A stretch of DNA of 64,000 bases from Pseudomonas mucoides (GCF_015461845.1 NZ_JACOPW010000010.1:124001-188000); one strand, 5' to 3'; numbered from the stretch's first letter, positions 32,383 to 41,420 are shown. Translations and numbers: made by a program. The notes: generated by a model from the sequence alone, not told the origin.

Positions 32383-34365
32383 ATGAAAAACCGCGCACTC
32401 GCTCTCGTTGTAGTGGGTGCTTGCGGCATCGCGCCGCAAGCCTGGGCTCACCAGCTCGCCTACTCGAAGACAGAACAGATCCAGGTGAACGTCGATGGTG
32501 AGGCGACCACCTGGTGCAAACCAGAAGTGGCCATCACCATGCAGCGTCCAACGTGGGATGACCAGAAGCCGCTGAACACGCTTCTATCGAAGCTCCCGTA
32601 TATTCTCGGACAGGAATGCCCGACGGCCAAGGTCACCTGGAAAGCAGTCGACGCAAAGGGGGCGGTTTACGCCACCGGTGCGGGCAATGCGACCAATCTG
32701 GGCCTGGCCACGCTGACTTCACCGCCTGCCGCTCCGGCCGCTGCCGCGCCCGCTGTTTCGGTAGCCCCCGTGGCTTCTCCTCCTACGCCACCAGCAGCTG
32801 GGGCGGCTGCGTCTGTACTACCAGCCGCCGCTGCGCCTACTGAGCCTGCCGTCGCAGCGCCTGTGGCTGCTGCACCGGCCCCAGCGCCTGTAACGGCACC
32901 TGTGATACCACAACCAGCACCAGAGGCTTCACCCGCGCCAGTGCAACCGGTGCCGGTGGCTCAAGTACCTGTGACGGTTGCGCCCGTTGCCCCTGTTGCT
33001 CCTGTAGCTGCCGTGGCCACAGTACCTGTGGAGGCAGCTTCAGCCGCCGCCCCTAAGCCTGCCGCTCCAGCTGAAGCGCCGGCCGCTGTTGCCGCCGTTC
33101 CTACCGGTGACTTCGGCCGCTCATTGGTGCTGGCCAACCAGAACCTGATGGGGATTACCGACGGAAGCGGATGCAAATGGGTTATCAGTAAGTCGGTAAC
33201 TGATGAGTCCGATCCAAGTCTGTCCTTTGCGTCGACACCCGCCATGCCTTGCTCTGCATCAGGCTATGCCGAGGGGTCCTTTGACAAATTGCGTTGGGCG
33301 GTACCGAACACCTATCGCGGTGATACCTGGTCAAAAACAACCGTGCACCCGAGCGGTCTGATGTTCAACCAGGCACTGGTCCCAGCGGTGAAAGGCAAGG
33401 CGCTTTCTTTCCTGAATAGCCGGGCAGACCAAGCACTCTTTCAGGTGGGTGAACTGCCTGCGCGTAACATGAAGGTGTATTTGGCCTTTGAGCGCCCCAA
33501 CTACCGTGTCCTGTCGCCGTTCTCCAGTGATCCGTATTACGTAGTGATCACTGCAGATGAGGCATTTGCTCTTGATGCGGTTGAGTTGAAGCGCGCTGTG
33601 GTTGAGGTCTACCAATTGGTGAAGGCAACGTCGCCAACGACCGTCGGCCTGTCGAACCTCTTCTTCGCCAAGAACTTCGAAGCGCTTTACCCCGAGGGAT
33701 ACGCGTCGGAAACCAAAGACAACATTCTCAAAACGCGTATGGGCGAGAACCGTGGTGAGTTTTACTTCGATGCTCGCCAAGGCAATAACTTCGCCCTGCG
33801 TCGCGAGGAGATCCGCATGAGAGAAGTACGTCGCCTGCAGCAGCAAATGGCTGAGCTGCACACACGCGTCTTGGAGCGTTACGAACAACTCAAATCCGGG
33901 ATGAAGGAATTCGAAGGTCGGGAGGCTGAAGCGCTGGCGCAGATGGCCGGTATCAAAGTCACCTTCCCATCGCCGATCGCAATGCAGGACCCGAGCTCTT
34001 CAAAGTCCGCTGTGCCGATGATGATTCACGTCACCGGAAAGAGCGGCGACTTCTACGAGGTCGACTTCCCACGTAAGGGGCGTGTACAGGCTGATGCTGA
34101 ACTGGAGAGCCAGTGGTACGTGCTGCCGGCGGCAAACATGACACCCTTCCTGCCGCTCGAAGACGGTCGCGCCGTTCCTACGTATCGCGTGTATACCGCT
34201 GGCGCGGCTGAGGCCTGCAAGCAAGACCACTGTGCTGACAGAGTGTCATTTGGTGCCGTACTGGCCAAGGAATTTCCTAGCGCCGGGATCGACTTCAACT
34301 GGACGCCTGCAGTCTCTCAGCAGCACGTGATTGATTGGCAGCAAGCATCTGCTCAAATTCAGTAA
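32383..34365 (+). CDS. large exported protein with a Pro/Ala-rich stalk
   Basis: 660 residues; GGGATC before the ATG, nine bases after the previous stop. A signal peptide ends at about A-Q-A-W-A-H (cleavage near residue 23). A small domain (25-105, one Cys pair) is followed by ~130 residues almost entirely of Pro, Ala and Val, a rigid spacer long enough to cross much of the periplasm. The C-terminal ~415 residues form an unknown domain with a coiled coil near 465-520 (E-E-I-R-M-R-E-V-R-R-L-Q-Q-Q). Such a stalk is typical of proteins that bridge envelope layers. No family recognised. Confidence 0.7.
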   Translation: MKNRALALVVVGACGIAPQAWAHQLAYSKTEQIQVNVDGEATTWCKPEVAITMQRPTWDDQKPLNTLLSKLPYILGQECPTAKVTWKAVDAKGAVYATGAGNATNLGLATLTSPPAAPAAAAPAVSVAPVASPPTPPAAGAAASVLPAAAAPTEPAVAAPVAAAPAPAPVTAPVIPQPAPEASPAPVQPVPVAQVPVTVAPVAPVAPVAAVATVPVEAASAAAPKPAAPAEAPAAVAAVPTGDFGRSLVLANQNLMGITDGSGCKWVISKSVTDESDPSLSFASTPAMPCSASGYAEGSFDKLRWAVPNTYRGDTWSKTTVHPSGLMFNQALVPAVKGKALSFLNSRADQALFQVGELPARNMKVYLAFERPNYRVLSPFSSDPYYVVITADEAFALDAVELKRAVVEVYQLVKATSPTTVGLSNLFFAKNFEALYPEGYASETKDNILKTRMGENRGEFYFDARQGNNFALRREEIRMREVRRLQQQMAELHTRVLERYEQLKSGMKEFEGREAEALAQMAGIKVTFPSPIAMQDPSSSKSAVPMMIHVTGKSGDFYEVDFPRKGRVQADAELESQWYVLPAANMTPFLPLEDGRAVPTYRVYTAGAAEACKQDHCADRVSFGAVLAKEFPSAGIDFNWTPAVSQQHVIDWQQASAQIQ

Positions 34366-34376
34366 GGCAACCGACT

Positions 34377-35588
34377 ATGAAAACGATGAACAAGAAGCAC
34401 ATCCTCATCGCCGCTGCGGTCGCCGGTATTGCGATTCTTGCGGCTGGTGTGGGGTTATCGAGCTCCGGCAAGAAGCAAGCGCTGCGTCAGTACGATGAGA
34501 TGAAGGAACAGTACTTCCTCGAGAACGTCCTGAGCGAGGGAGATATTTCCTATTCCTTCTGGTCGGGAAACGTCACCGTTGAAACACCAGAAATCCGCCT
34601 GGTTGCAGCAGAGACCAACGGCGCAGATAAATTCCTGAAAGGGATTATGGGGCTGCTCGGTGGAATGGACTCCGGGGCAAAAGAGTCTGCCCTGGTCGAA
34701 TGGTCACGGTATCTGCTTTCGTCCAGTACTGGTGGCGGTCGTGCCGGTGGCGTTTACTTGAAGGCCGACGCCCTCAAGGTTAGCCGCGAAGGTGATAACA
34801 AGAAGGGCGAGATTCATGTCCAATTGTTGGGCATGGACATGAGTACTCCTTACCTGTCGCACAAAGGCACAGATGTGGTCCTGCCTTCGGAAGTAGCGGA
34901 TGAGATCCAGCCGCGCGCGGAGATGGATCAGTACGGAGGCGTGGTCAAGTCGCCCTACTCGTGGGGTAGCAATATCGTCCAACGTCTGCCGTTCACTGGT
35001 GCATTTATCACCGGCGCTACAGGGGAGTTCGGCACCAAAGTTGACTTGGACTTCAAGCTCACGCGCTCCAGCGACGGCGAAGGCTCGGTCGAGTTTGTAG
35101 TGGTGCATCGTAATGACGGCAGCGAAGTTGGCCGGATTGTGCGCGAGGCTAAATTTGCGTCCATCCCAGAGCTTGACGATGTCCAGGCGCAACTCAAGAG
35201 CGCGCTAAGTGGCTTCATCATGGGGGCTTACAGTACGTCCATGGGCCAGGCCGTAATTGCGGAAGCCGCAGGTGACTTTGCTCGTAAGACCAAGGTGGCC
35301 AGCTACTCGCTGACCTACAAGGGCTTCGACCAGTTAAAGGAGTCGTTCGACGAATTCAAGGCCGCTACCAAGCGTGAGGAGTTCACCGGCTTTTGCAATG
35401 AAACAGGCCTATCAGGTTATCAGAGTGACTTTGGAGTCAAGGGCAAGGATCACAGCGATTCGGAGTGCGCGATCGCTCAAAAGCTGGCCACCGATGCCAA
35501 GTTTGAAGAGTCCTACATTTTCAAGGAAGACAAGTCGTTATTTTCCGGCCTGTTCGTGAGCAAAAGCTTCACGCTTGAGACGAACTGA
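34377..35588 (+). CDS. single-pass membrane-anchored periplasmic protein
   Basis: 403 residues from ATG 34377 (TAAGGC upstream); the longer frame overlaps the previous gene. One N-terminal helix (about 7-25) then a soluble domain. G-D-I-S-Y-S-F-W-S-G-N-V-T-V-E-T-P-E-I recalls the repeated strands of AsmA/DUF945-like proteins, but this is only a resemblance. Three Cys near the C-terminus. Part of the same operon. Confidence 0.65.
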   Translation: MKTMNKKHILIAAAVAGIAILAAGVGLSSSGKKQALRQYDEMKEQYFLENVLSEGDISYSFWSGNVTVETPEIRLVAAETNGADKFLKGIMGLLGGMDSGAKESALVEWSRYLLSSSTGGGRAGGVYLKADALKVSREGDNKKGEIHVQLLGMDMSTPYLSHKGTDVVLPSEVADEIQPRAEMDQYGGVVKSPYSWGSNIVQRLPFTGAFITGATGEFGTKVDLDFKLTRSSDGEGSVEFVVVHRNDGSEVGRIVREAKFASIPELDDVQAQLKSALSGFIMGAYSTSMGQAVIAEAAGDFARKTKVASYSLTYKGFDQLKESFDEFKAATKREEFTGFCNETGLSGYQSDFGVKGKDHSDSECAIAQKLATDAKFEESYIFKEDKSLFSGLFVSKSFTLETN

Positions 35589-35672
35589 TCACCACATTTC
35601 CTAGAGCCTGGAGTGCGGTCCGCCGTACTCCACGGTCACCTAAAAAAATCTCAAGACAAAGGCAGGCATTTC

Positions 35673-36149
35673 ATGACGAACGTTTCCAAATGGGCAATCA
35701 CGGCGCTCTGCTCGGTGCTGCTGGCCGGTTGCGGTTCAAGCCAGGACAAAGCTGAAGAACTGGTCAAGTTGATGGGCATGGACGTCCAATACAAGATGGT
35801 AGTGCAAGTCGCCACGTCGGGTTATGCATCCAAATATCGCGAAGTCGCGCCAGAAAAAATCAAGGCCGTGATCGAGGACAACATTTCCCAGGACCTACTG
35901 AAAGACACCCTGGTCCAGGTCTACGCAGATCACTTTGATGCCGACGAACTCGAATTGATGATCGAGGCCAACAAACATCCGGATCAGGCGATGAAAATTA
36001 TCATGGGCTCTAAGGACGGCATGAAGTTGGCAAAAAAATCCATGGACGTCCAGGTGGATCTGCAGCGTGATATGGCCAAGGCGTTCGAGGATCGCGATGA
36101 GGACATTGTCGACGAACTGGACGACCTCCGAAAGGATGCCCGCGGCTGA
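35673..36149 (+). CDS. lipoprotein, DUF2059-like
   Basis: 158 residues from ATG 35673; the longer frame lacks a site. Lipobox L-L-A-G-C (Cys 20). The mature part is helical: E-E-L-V-K-L-M-G-M, Q-V-Y-A-D-H-F-D-A-D-E-L-E-L-M-I-E resembles the DUF2059 pattern of an acidic E-L-x-x-hydrophobic helix pair. Very acidic/basic C-terminus. Fifth gene of the exported-protein operon. Confidence 0.65.
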   Translation: MTNVSKWAITALCSVLLAGCGSSQDKAEELVKLMGMDVQYKMVVQVATSGYASKYREVAPEKIKAVIEDNISQDLLKDTLVQVYADHFDADELELMIEANKHPDQAMKIIMGSKDGMKLAKKSMDVQVDLQRDMAKAFEDRDEDIVDELDDLRKDARG

Positions 36150-36232
36150 CCTTCATTTGCTCCGAACCACGGTAATCGACGCGGCTGCTACGGACAGTTC
36201 GAGGTAGCGTTTGGCAATTCATGGAGGGTGGG

Positions 36233-36658
36233 ATGAGGTTTATTTTGGTAATGCTGCTGGTGCTCAGCGGCTTCGCTCACGCCGGTTGCGGCAGCATCAA
36301 CAACGACGATCAACGCGCCTACTGCTACGTCAAAGAGGGGAATGGGAGCTGTGCGAGCATTAAGGACGACGATCTGCGCGCTACCTGCTATGTGGAGGCC
36401 GGCAATGGCAGTTGTGCGAGTATCCGTGATGATGACAAACGCAAATACTGCTACGTGAAAGAGGGCAACGGAAGCTGTGCAAGCATCAACAATGACGACT
36501 TGCGTAACGCCTGCTACGTCGAAACAGGCAACGGGAGTTGCGCGAGTATCCGTGACGACGATCAGCGATACTTGTGCTACGCCAAGACTGGCAATGGCAG
36601 TTGCGGGAGCATCAAAAACGACGACTTGCGACGTCAGTGTGAAATGGTAAAGCGCTGA
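36233..36658 (+). CDS. secreted 21-residue Cys-repeat protein
   Basis: 141 residues from ATG 36233 (GGAGG upstream), with a signal peptide ending at F-A-H-A. The whole mature protein is six tandem units of 21 residues: G-S-C-A-S-I-x-D/N-D-D-x-R-x-x-C-Y-V-x-x-G-N. Each unit has two Cys and a D-D-x-R turn, so a solenoid with regular disulfides, or a metal-loaded chain, is likely. Units alternate between a K-E-G-N and an E-A/T-G-N ending, suggesting duplication of a 42-residue pair. I know no family with this repeat. Last gene before a terminator. Confidence 0.75.
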   Translation: MRFILVMLLVLSGFAHAGCGSINNDDQRAYCYVKEGNGSCASIKDDDLRATCYVEAGNGSCASIRDDDKRKYCYVKEGNGSCASINNDDLRNACYVETGNGSCASIRDDDQRYLCYAKTGNGSCGSIKNDDLRRQCEMVKR

Positions 36659-36701
36659 CTGGCTTGCTTTTGCCAGGCCGGATAAAAGAATCTCACCTAC
36701 A

Positions 36702-36735
36702 AAAAATGCCAGTCAGGTAACTGACTGGCATTTTT
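36702..36735. terminator. bidirectional rho-independent terminator
   Basis: 15-bp perfect stem AAAAATGCCAGTCAG / CTGACTGGCATTTTT with loop GTAA. A and T tracts on the two sides allow it to serve both the plus-strand operon and the convergent DUF1523 gene. Confidence 0.88.
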
Positions 36736-36786
36736 CATTCTGCGGCTAACGATCCTCCAAGCTGAAAAGGCGAGTGGTTCAACCGC

Positions 36787-37329
36787 TCAACCCAGTACTT
36801 CGCCCCTGGTCTTGCGCTTGAATCGCCGGCGCAGGAAAAACACCACAAACAAAATAAGCAGCGTGCCTACGGTGAGGAAAATCGTGTTGAACCAAGGAAA
36901 CGGCTCTTCGCGACTGTTCGTGGCTTCGATGTCTGTGATGTTTGGGAACACGGACAAGATTTGAATGCGCCAGCCGTAATAACGAATGAGAGCCAGCTGC
37001 TGGGCATCTCGTGAGTAACCCTGGGCCTTTGCCTGAACATCGGCCGCGTCAAACTTGAAGTACCACGGAAAACTCCACCCGGTATCTTCATTGCGATAGA
37101 CCATTACGTTTTTCGATGTTGGGTGTTCAGTGTTAATGAAATACACATCCCGGGTAGGGCCGTCCGCGGGGTTTTCAGCATTAATGACGCCGTCATCATC
37201 TACACGTTTTACCTCGACGCCGGTGATGGCCACCACATCGTATTGCGGTAAAACATAAAACAGACCCAGGGCAGCGCCGGTGACCACCAGCAAAAACGCG
37301 CCGAGAATCACTCCTTTAATCCACTTCAT
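36787..37329 (-). CDS. DUF1523 membrane protein
   Basis: 180 residues. N-terminal helix (about 5-28) and C-terminal helix (about 145-165) frame a periplasmic domain with Y-V-L-P-Q-Y-D-V-V-A-I-T-G-V-E-V-K-R and T-R-D-V-Y-F-I, the DUF1523 signature, and W-S-F-P-W-Y-F-K-F-D. Length and layout match the family, whose function is unknown. Likely unrelated to the ter genes, with its own promoter in the 250 bases upstream. Confidence 0.8.
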   Translation of the reverse strand: MKWIKGVILGAFLLVVTGAALGLFYVLPQYDVVAITGVEVKRVDDDGVINAENPADGPTRDVYFINTEHPTSKNVMVYRNEDTGWSFPWYFKFDAADVQAKAQGYSRDAQQLALIRYYGWRIQILSVFPNITDIEATNSREEPFPWFNTIFLTVGTLLILFVVFFLRRRFKRKTRGEVLG

Positions 37330-37533
37330 GCGTGTGCTCCGTTATAGATGATCGAATTCTGCCCTAAATCGACCTAGGGATTTACTTTTAACAGTGACTT
37401 TTGGAAAAAACATGGTTAACAAATGTGTTTGCTCTAGACCTTGTATCTCGAAGGTGGCGAGCCAGCCTAATTGATTTTGGCTCTGTTAGGAGCGCCCAAT
37501 AGCGAAGAAAATCACTACGTGCCCTGACTGTCA

Positions 37534-37558
37534 TAAAAACCAGGGATATCTCCCTGGC
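37534..37558 (-). terminator. terminator of the MvaT-like gene
   Basis: Stem CCAGGGA / TCCCTGG with loop TATC; read on the minus strand it is followed by TTTTT. It lies 24 bases past the stop of the mvaT-like gene. Confidence 0.75.
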
Positions 37559-37581
37559 CTGTATGGGTGGCCGCGAGATTT

Positions 37582-37956
37582 TTAACGAACAGATACCCAG
37601 CCTTCGACTACATCACCACCCCACTCAGCTTTCCACTCTTTCAGAATTTTGTGGTTGCCACCCTTTGTTTCAACAACTTCGTCGGTGTGTGGATTCTTGT
37701 AGACTTTTATCTGGCGTGGCGCTCGCTGGACCTGTTTACCGGGCACCGCTTTGGCAACCTTGCTCGCGGAAGCCTGCGGATCAAGGATATTGATCACGTC
37801 GCGGAGATTTTTCGCGTAGGAAGCCAGTAGGTCTTTCAACTTGGATTCAAACTCGATCTCTTTTTGAAGCTTCGGGTCACCCTTGAGTGCTTCTCGACGG
37901 GCCTCCAATTCGAGGATATTTGCTTCAATGGTACGGTATTCGTTGATGAGGCTCAT
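37582..37956 (-). CDS. mvaT: MvaT/MvaU-family H-NS-like xenogeneic silencer
   Basis: 124 residues from the ATG preceded by GGAGC (M-S-L-I-N-E-Y-R, the standard MvaT start). Residues 1-60 form the coiled-coil oligomerisation region (K-E-I-E-F-E-S-K-L-K-D-L-L-A-S-Y, L-R-D-V-I-N-I-L-D-P). The DNA-binding half has Y-K-N-P-H-T-D-E-V-V-E-T-K-G-G-N-H-K and L-K-E-W-K-A-E-W-G, the AT-rich minor-groove binder. Pseudomonas chromosomes have their own copies; plasmid copies (Pmr type) reduce the cost of carrying foreign DNA. It sits beside the most A/T-rich stretch of the window. Confidence 0.93.
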   Translation of the reverse strand: MSLINEYRTIEANILELEARREALKGDPKLQKEIEFESKLKDLLASYAKNLRDVINILDPQASASKVAKAVPGKQVQRAPRQIKVYKNPHTDEVVETKGGNHKILKEWKAEWGGDVVEGWVSVR

Positions 37957-38104
37957 TTGGTGCTCCATATGATTACGATTGCGTTACTGGCAAGACTCGA
38001 GATCCAAATGCCGTAGTGGTCCAGCCTAGAGCTCTCTGAATCTGTTCTGCCTGAAGCGCCTTTGGTGAGAAAAGGAGGTGCTATTGCGAGGCGGAGATCA
38101 GAAT

Positions 38105-38266
38105 TTAGGTTTCAGTCTCAGATACTAAGTCTACCAATCCGTGGATTCTTTCCCAACAGGTTTCAGTTAAAGCCACCTTGAACTGCGCTCCGGCTATCTG
38201 TGAAATCTCCTTTTGAAGCGTTAATACAGAACATGAGCGGTTCGAAGGCAAAAATAGAGATTTCAA
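38105..38266 (-). pseudogene. possible gene remnant, 53 codons
   Basis: A TTG-started or truncated frame with protein-like composition (V-L-T-L-Q-K-E-I-S-Q-I-A-G-A-Q-F then E-T-C-W-E-R-I-H-G-L-V-D-L-V). No ribosome-binding site; upstream codons remain open without an ATG. Either a very small gene or the C-terminal end of a lost one. Confidence 0.3.
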
Positions 38267-38472
38267 AGGTGACTGTAACGGTCAGACTATTTTTTCAAAA
38301 TGTCTGTTGGGAGTTGGATTGAAGGCGAAGTGCGGTCGTTAGGTCTTAGTGTAATACCAGATGTAATTTGTTTCCATGCGCTAGAAAAATGCACCACATC
38401 ACGATGGAGCGCATTGATATGATGACGTAATTGCAAGCCTATACTCCTGGCCGTCGTGTTAAAAGTCGATGG

Positions 38473-38687
38473 TCAGCTAGGCACCGCTGCTTCAAATTGA
38501 TTGTTCATGAGCGCACGGACAAGGCATCCGATGGGTTGGTAATTTGGGGCTGCATGCAGAACGTTGTCATCATCATTTGAGAAGTCAAGATTGAATCCGT
38601 AATTTGCTTTGGACTTGAAACCTGAGGTCGTCGCCGTTATATTAACGGTTGGAGTGGGTTGGTGAGCTCTATCTAAATCTTGAATTC
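38473..38687 (-). pseudogene. possible gene remnant, about 70 codons
   Basis: A start-less minus-strand frame with protein-like composition: V-N-I-T-A-T-T-S-G-F-K-S-K-A-N-Y-G-F, then N-Y-Q-P-I-G-C-L-V-R-A-L-M-N-N-Q-F. It begins right after a TGA with no ATG/GTG/TTG nearby. The remaining bases between 37957 and 38700 show nothing else. Confidence 0.35.
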
Positions 38688-38701
38688 ATATATAGGTATA
38701 A

Positions 38702-38866
38702 ATGATGCTCATTGAAGTGATACTTTTTTTAACGGTGTTGTGCCTAATCGTCATTCCTATTGCCGTGTACTTTGTAGCCAATTTCAGTATATGGTGGGTG
38801 ATCGCCTTGTGTTTTATAGCGCTCTTTGCACTGGAGTGCCATGAACCCAAAAAGAAGAAAACGTGA
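38702..38866 (+). CDS. small membrane protein, 54 aa
   Basis: ATG 38702 (or 38705) with AGG five to eight bases upstream. Two hydrophobic helices (about 3-22 and 26-44) and a basic tail P-K-K-K-K-T, typical of a two-helix membrane microprotein with a cytoplasmic tail. A/T-rich like its surroundings. Downstream, 38867-39178 is empty. Confidence 0.5.
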   Translation: MMLIEVILFLTVLCLIVIPIAVYFVANFSIWWVIALCFIALFALECHEPKKKKT

Positions 38867-39178
38867 TGTATATGCTGGCTCCATTCCGTGGCTACATAAT
38901 CTTTACAAATTTCTGTTGTGTAGTTCAGTACCTTATAGTCAAGTTGGCTCTGGCTTGAAACTGTCCAGCCAAGCACTAATCCACTATTTTTTTCAAGTGC
39001 GCTGGGAGTTAATTGCTGCTTGCAAGGAAACTACCGAGAAAAGGTAGCCCGCAGCCATAGTGGTGCGGTAAGCTGTGGATATGCTCGGACAAGGGTGAAT
39101 ACCGTCGAGAAACCCTCAAAATCAGGCCAGGGTATTAATTCTCAGCTTTTCACTTCAAGTTGAAAAAGGGAAATTTCG

Positions 39179-39550
39179 GTGGAAACTAGTACAAAATCTC
39201 CAGTCGGCACTCGTGTAGTTTTGTATTTGGCTATCTTGTTAGTATTGGGAGGCTGTATCTATAATGGGCTCAGGATCTACATAGATAGGCAAACATACTC
39301 GCGAAGTGTTGCAGAGCTTGCCTTGCAAGCGTCGGCGCCAGTAACGCAGCGGATTGTAACGCGTGATGAGCATACTGAATACGAGAGGTGTGAAAGAGGT
39401 TTCTGTTGGAGTGCGCCTGATGAAGAAAGCCTAAAACAAGTAATGGAAATACAAGTTGGTGGAAATGGTGGGCTTCCCATGGTAGATACTGCTGCTTTTG
39501 AACAAGCCCTCAAACAACTGCAGGCGGACTACAGATCAATAAACAATTGA
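39179..39550 (+). CDS. single-pass membrane protein, 123 aa
   Basis: GTG start with AAAGGGAAA upstream. One N-terminal helix (about 13-31, L-Y-L-A-I-L-L-V-L-G-G-C-I-Y), then a soluble part with a close Cys pair C-E-R-G-F-C-W-S-A-P. No family recognised. Stands alone. Confidence 0.55.
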   Translation: METSTKSPVGTRVVLYLAILLVLGGCIYNGLRIYIDRQTYSRSVAELALQASAPVTQRIVTRDEHTEYERCERGFCWSAPDEESLKQVMEIQVGGNGGLPMVDTAAFEQALKQLQADYRSINN

Positions 39551-39733
39551 CTTGGCACGATTCTATCATGAAGTTCTGAATTCCGATTTTCGGCCGGAGG
39601 CTGGGTTACTCAGTATCTGGGTGCATGTGTCACGATTCCTCAGCTTTCCAAACATACGGTAGTAACGCATTCCTAGTTGTGCGGGCCGCTATCGGTTGGC
39701 AAGATACTGAGTCTGAAACTGAGCACTGATACC

Positions 39734-40915
39734 ATGATCTTCAAGTTACCCGGCGAGACCCTGCTTCGCCTTTGCGAAATTATTTCTGAGGCGCAGCGAG
39801 CCTTTACTGCCTCTCCGACGGTGTTGAGGTTTGAGAATGCGTTATTAGCGGAGGGTGTCTGTACGCTAACCGCGATAGGAACCCACTTGGTTGCCAATGA
39901 GAAACGGGGGTTTTCGGCCATTAAAGAACTGGTTGAAGACCTGGCCACTGTGTTTGACCTGTACATCCAGGGCATCTACCCCAGGCCTGAGTGCCTTGGT
40001 GATGAGGTTGAGGGCGAGAAGGGGTTGAATGCGGCCGATGCTACCTGGCTTCTCATCATGCTGGAGGCGATTGGGGTACAGGTTGATCCAAGTAGACTTG
40101 TTGAAGCACTCGTTACCCATATCGGGGATCGTAAACTTCTTACAGGCACTGAGTTCGACATCCTTCACTACAAGCATACCCTGGGAAAACGGCGGATCCA
40201 GTTGAATGCTGATCGAACCTTCCTTGAGGGGCCAGTTACCCAGAAGACGTTTAAAGACTCGATCGGGAATCGATACACCGTTTGTTCGCGGGGTGATCTG
40301 CCATATTCACTGGAAATCAGTGGGCCTAAATACCGGGAGCCCAAACCTCAGGAGGCGGTGACGTGCGACCTCTGCGGAATGCTCTACGTCACAAATCATC
40401 CTGGTGATGCGCGGCGGCACAAGACAACACACGATCGAGTGGTTCGCCGATTAAATCCCAAGCCGAGTGCGCGCCTTCAGAAGCGAGTCGTTACCGGGAT
40501 TACCGGCGAACTCGTAGGTCCGGACGCCCCGCTGTGGATGCACGGTGAGGTGTACGAGAGGGCGGCAGCTTTCAGAAGGGAATTTGGTTACGATTTTATT
40601 CAGTGGCCTGGTGGCTCAAGTACACGCGCACCATCTGATTGGAGAGGCCATTTGTTTGCTGGCCCCGGGGGCGAAATCGCCGGAGCTTGCGCTTTCATGC
40701 ATACAACGTCCAGAAAGGCTGAAGGAGAGTGGTCACTCCAATGGATCTGGATTGCCCCAAGGTTCAGGCGTATGGGCCTCTTAGAGACCAGGTGGGCTGA
40801 CTTTCAGCAAAGATACGGTGACTTCGATTTGGAAAAGCCTTTGTCTGAAGCCATGGTGAATTTCCTTTGGAAGCATGGATCAGAAGCACAGCGTGCGTCG
40901 TTGCCGGTCTTTTAG
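39734..40915 (+). CDS. C2H2 zinc finger plus GNAT acetyltransferase, Eco1/ESCO-like
   Basis: 393 residues from ATG 39734. Residues ~1-210 form an unknown helical then beta region. At about 227-250, C-D-L-C-G-M-L-Y-V-T-N then H-K-T-T-H is a C2H2 finger whose C-x-x-C-G-M-x-Y core is the signature of the finger in eukaryotic cohesin acetyltransferases (Eco1/ESCO). The C-terminal part has W-I-W-I-A-P-R-F-R-R-M-G-L-L (GNAT motif A, acetyl-CoA pyrophosphate loop) and P-L-S-E-A-M-V-N-F-L-W-K-H-G, also in ESCO order. Probably acetylates a protein lysine; substrate unknown. Stand-alone. Confidence 0.7.
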   Translation: MIFKLPGETLLRLCEIISEAQRAFTASPTVLRFENALLAEGVCTLTAIGTHLVANEKRGFSAIKELVEDLATVFDLYIQGIYPRPECLGDEVEGEKGLNAADATWLLIMLEAIGVQVDPSRLVEALVTHIGDRKLLTGTEFDILHYKHTLGKRRIQLNADRTFLEGPVTQKTFKDSIGNRYTVCSRGDLPYSLEISGPKYREPKPQEAVTCDLCGMLYVTNHPGDARRHKTTHDRVVRRLNPKPSARLQKRVVTGITGELVGPDAPLWMHGEVYERAAAFRREFGYDFIQWPGGSSTRAPSDWRGHLFAGPGGEIAGACAFMHTTSRKAEGEWSLQWIWIAPRFRRMGLLETRWADFQQRYGDFDLEKPLSEAMVNFLWKHGSEAQRASLPVF

Positions 40916-41143
40916 TTCAAAAAGGCTGCCCTAAGCTCATCCCATATAAGTCCGAGTATGTTGAGCTAAGCGACCCTTGCGGACCTTTAAGATTGGTTGG
41001 CTCCGTATGCTCTGGCGTAGACTGGGCAACTATTTTTAAAGCAATGGCGCGGCTCGACTGACCCGCTATATCAAATCCCGCAGTTACAAGTGGGGTTAGT
41101 CCGTAGAAGCCCCGGATAAGCCGCCTAAACGAGGAATCACGTT

Positions 41144-41386
41144 ATGCCCGACCGTGGTCATCAAGCTAGCCACGCCCCAGCGTTTGAAACGAAGCCGGAT
41201 CTTGAGCTTTACCAGACTGGTCACTACGGCGTAACCGGAATTGCCAATTACGATCCTGCACTTTGGGAGCGTGTTCGGCACATGGTCCGTCATAGGGCCA
41301 ATTTAGACGGTCGAAGCGAAGGTATCGACTGGCTAACGGTGAGTAAAGGTCTGAATGCCAAGCGCGCTTCAATTAAGGGGCAGTGA
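41144..41386 (+). CDS. small hypothetical protein, 80 aa
   Basis: ATG with AGGA eight bases upstream. Composition is protein-like (Y-D-P-A-L-W-E-R-V-R, D-W-L-T-V-S-K-G-L-N-A-K-R) and it could be a small DNA- or protein-binding module. No family recognised; it may be chance. Confidence 0.35.
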   Translation: MPDRGHQASHAPAFETKPDLELYQTGHYGVTGIANYDPALWERVRHMVRHRANLDGRSEGIDWLTVSKGLNAKRASIKGQ

Positions 41387-41420
41387 GCGCAGCGCTACTA
41401 ATCCCCAGGCTTCAGGCCCG

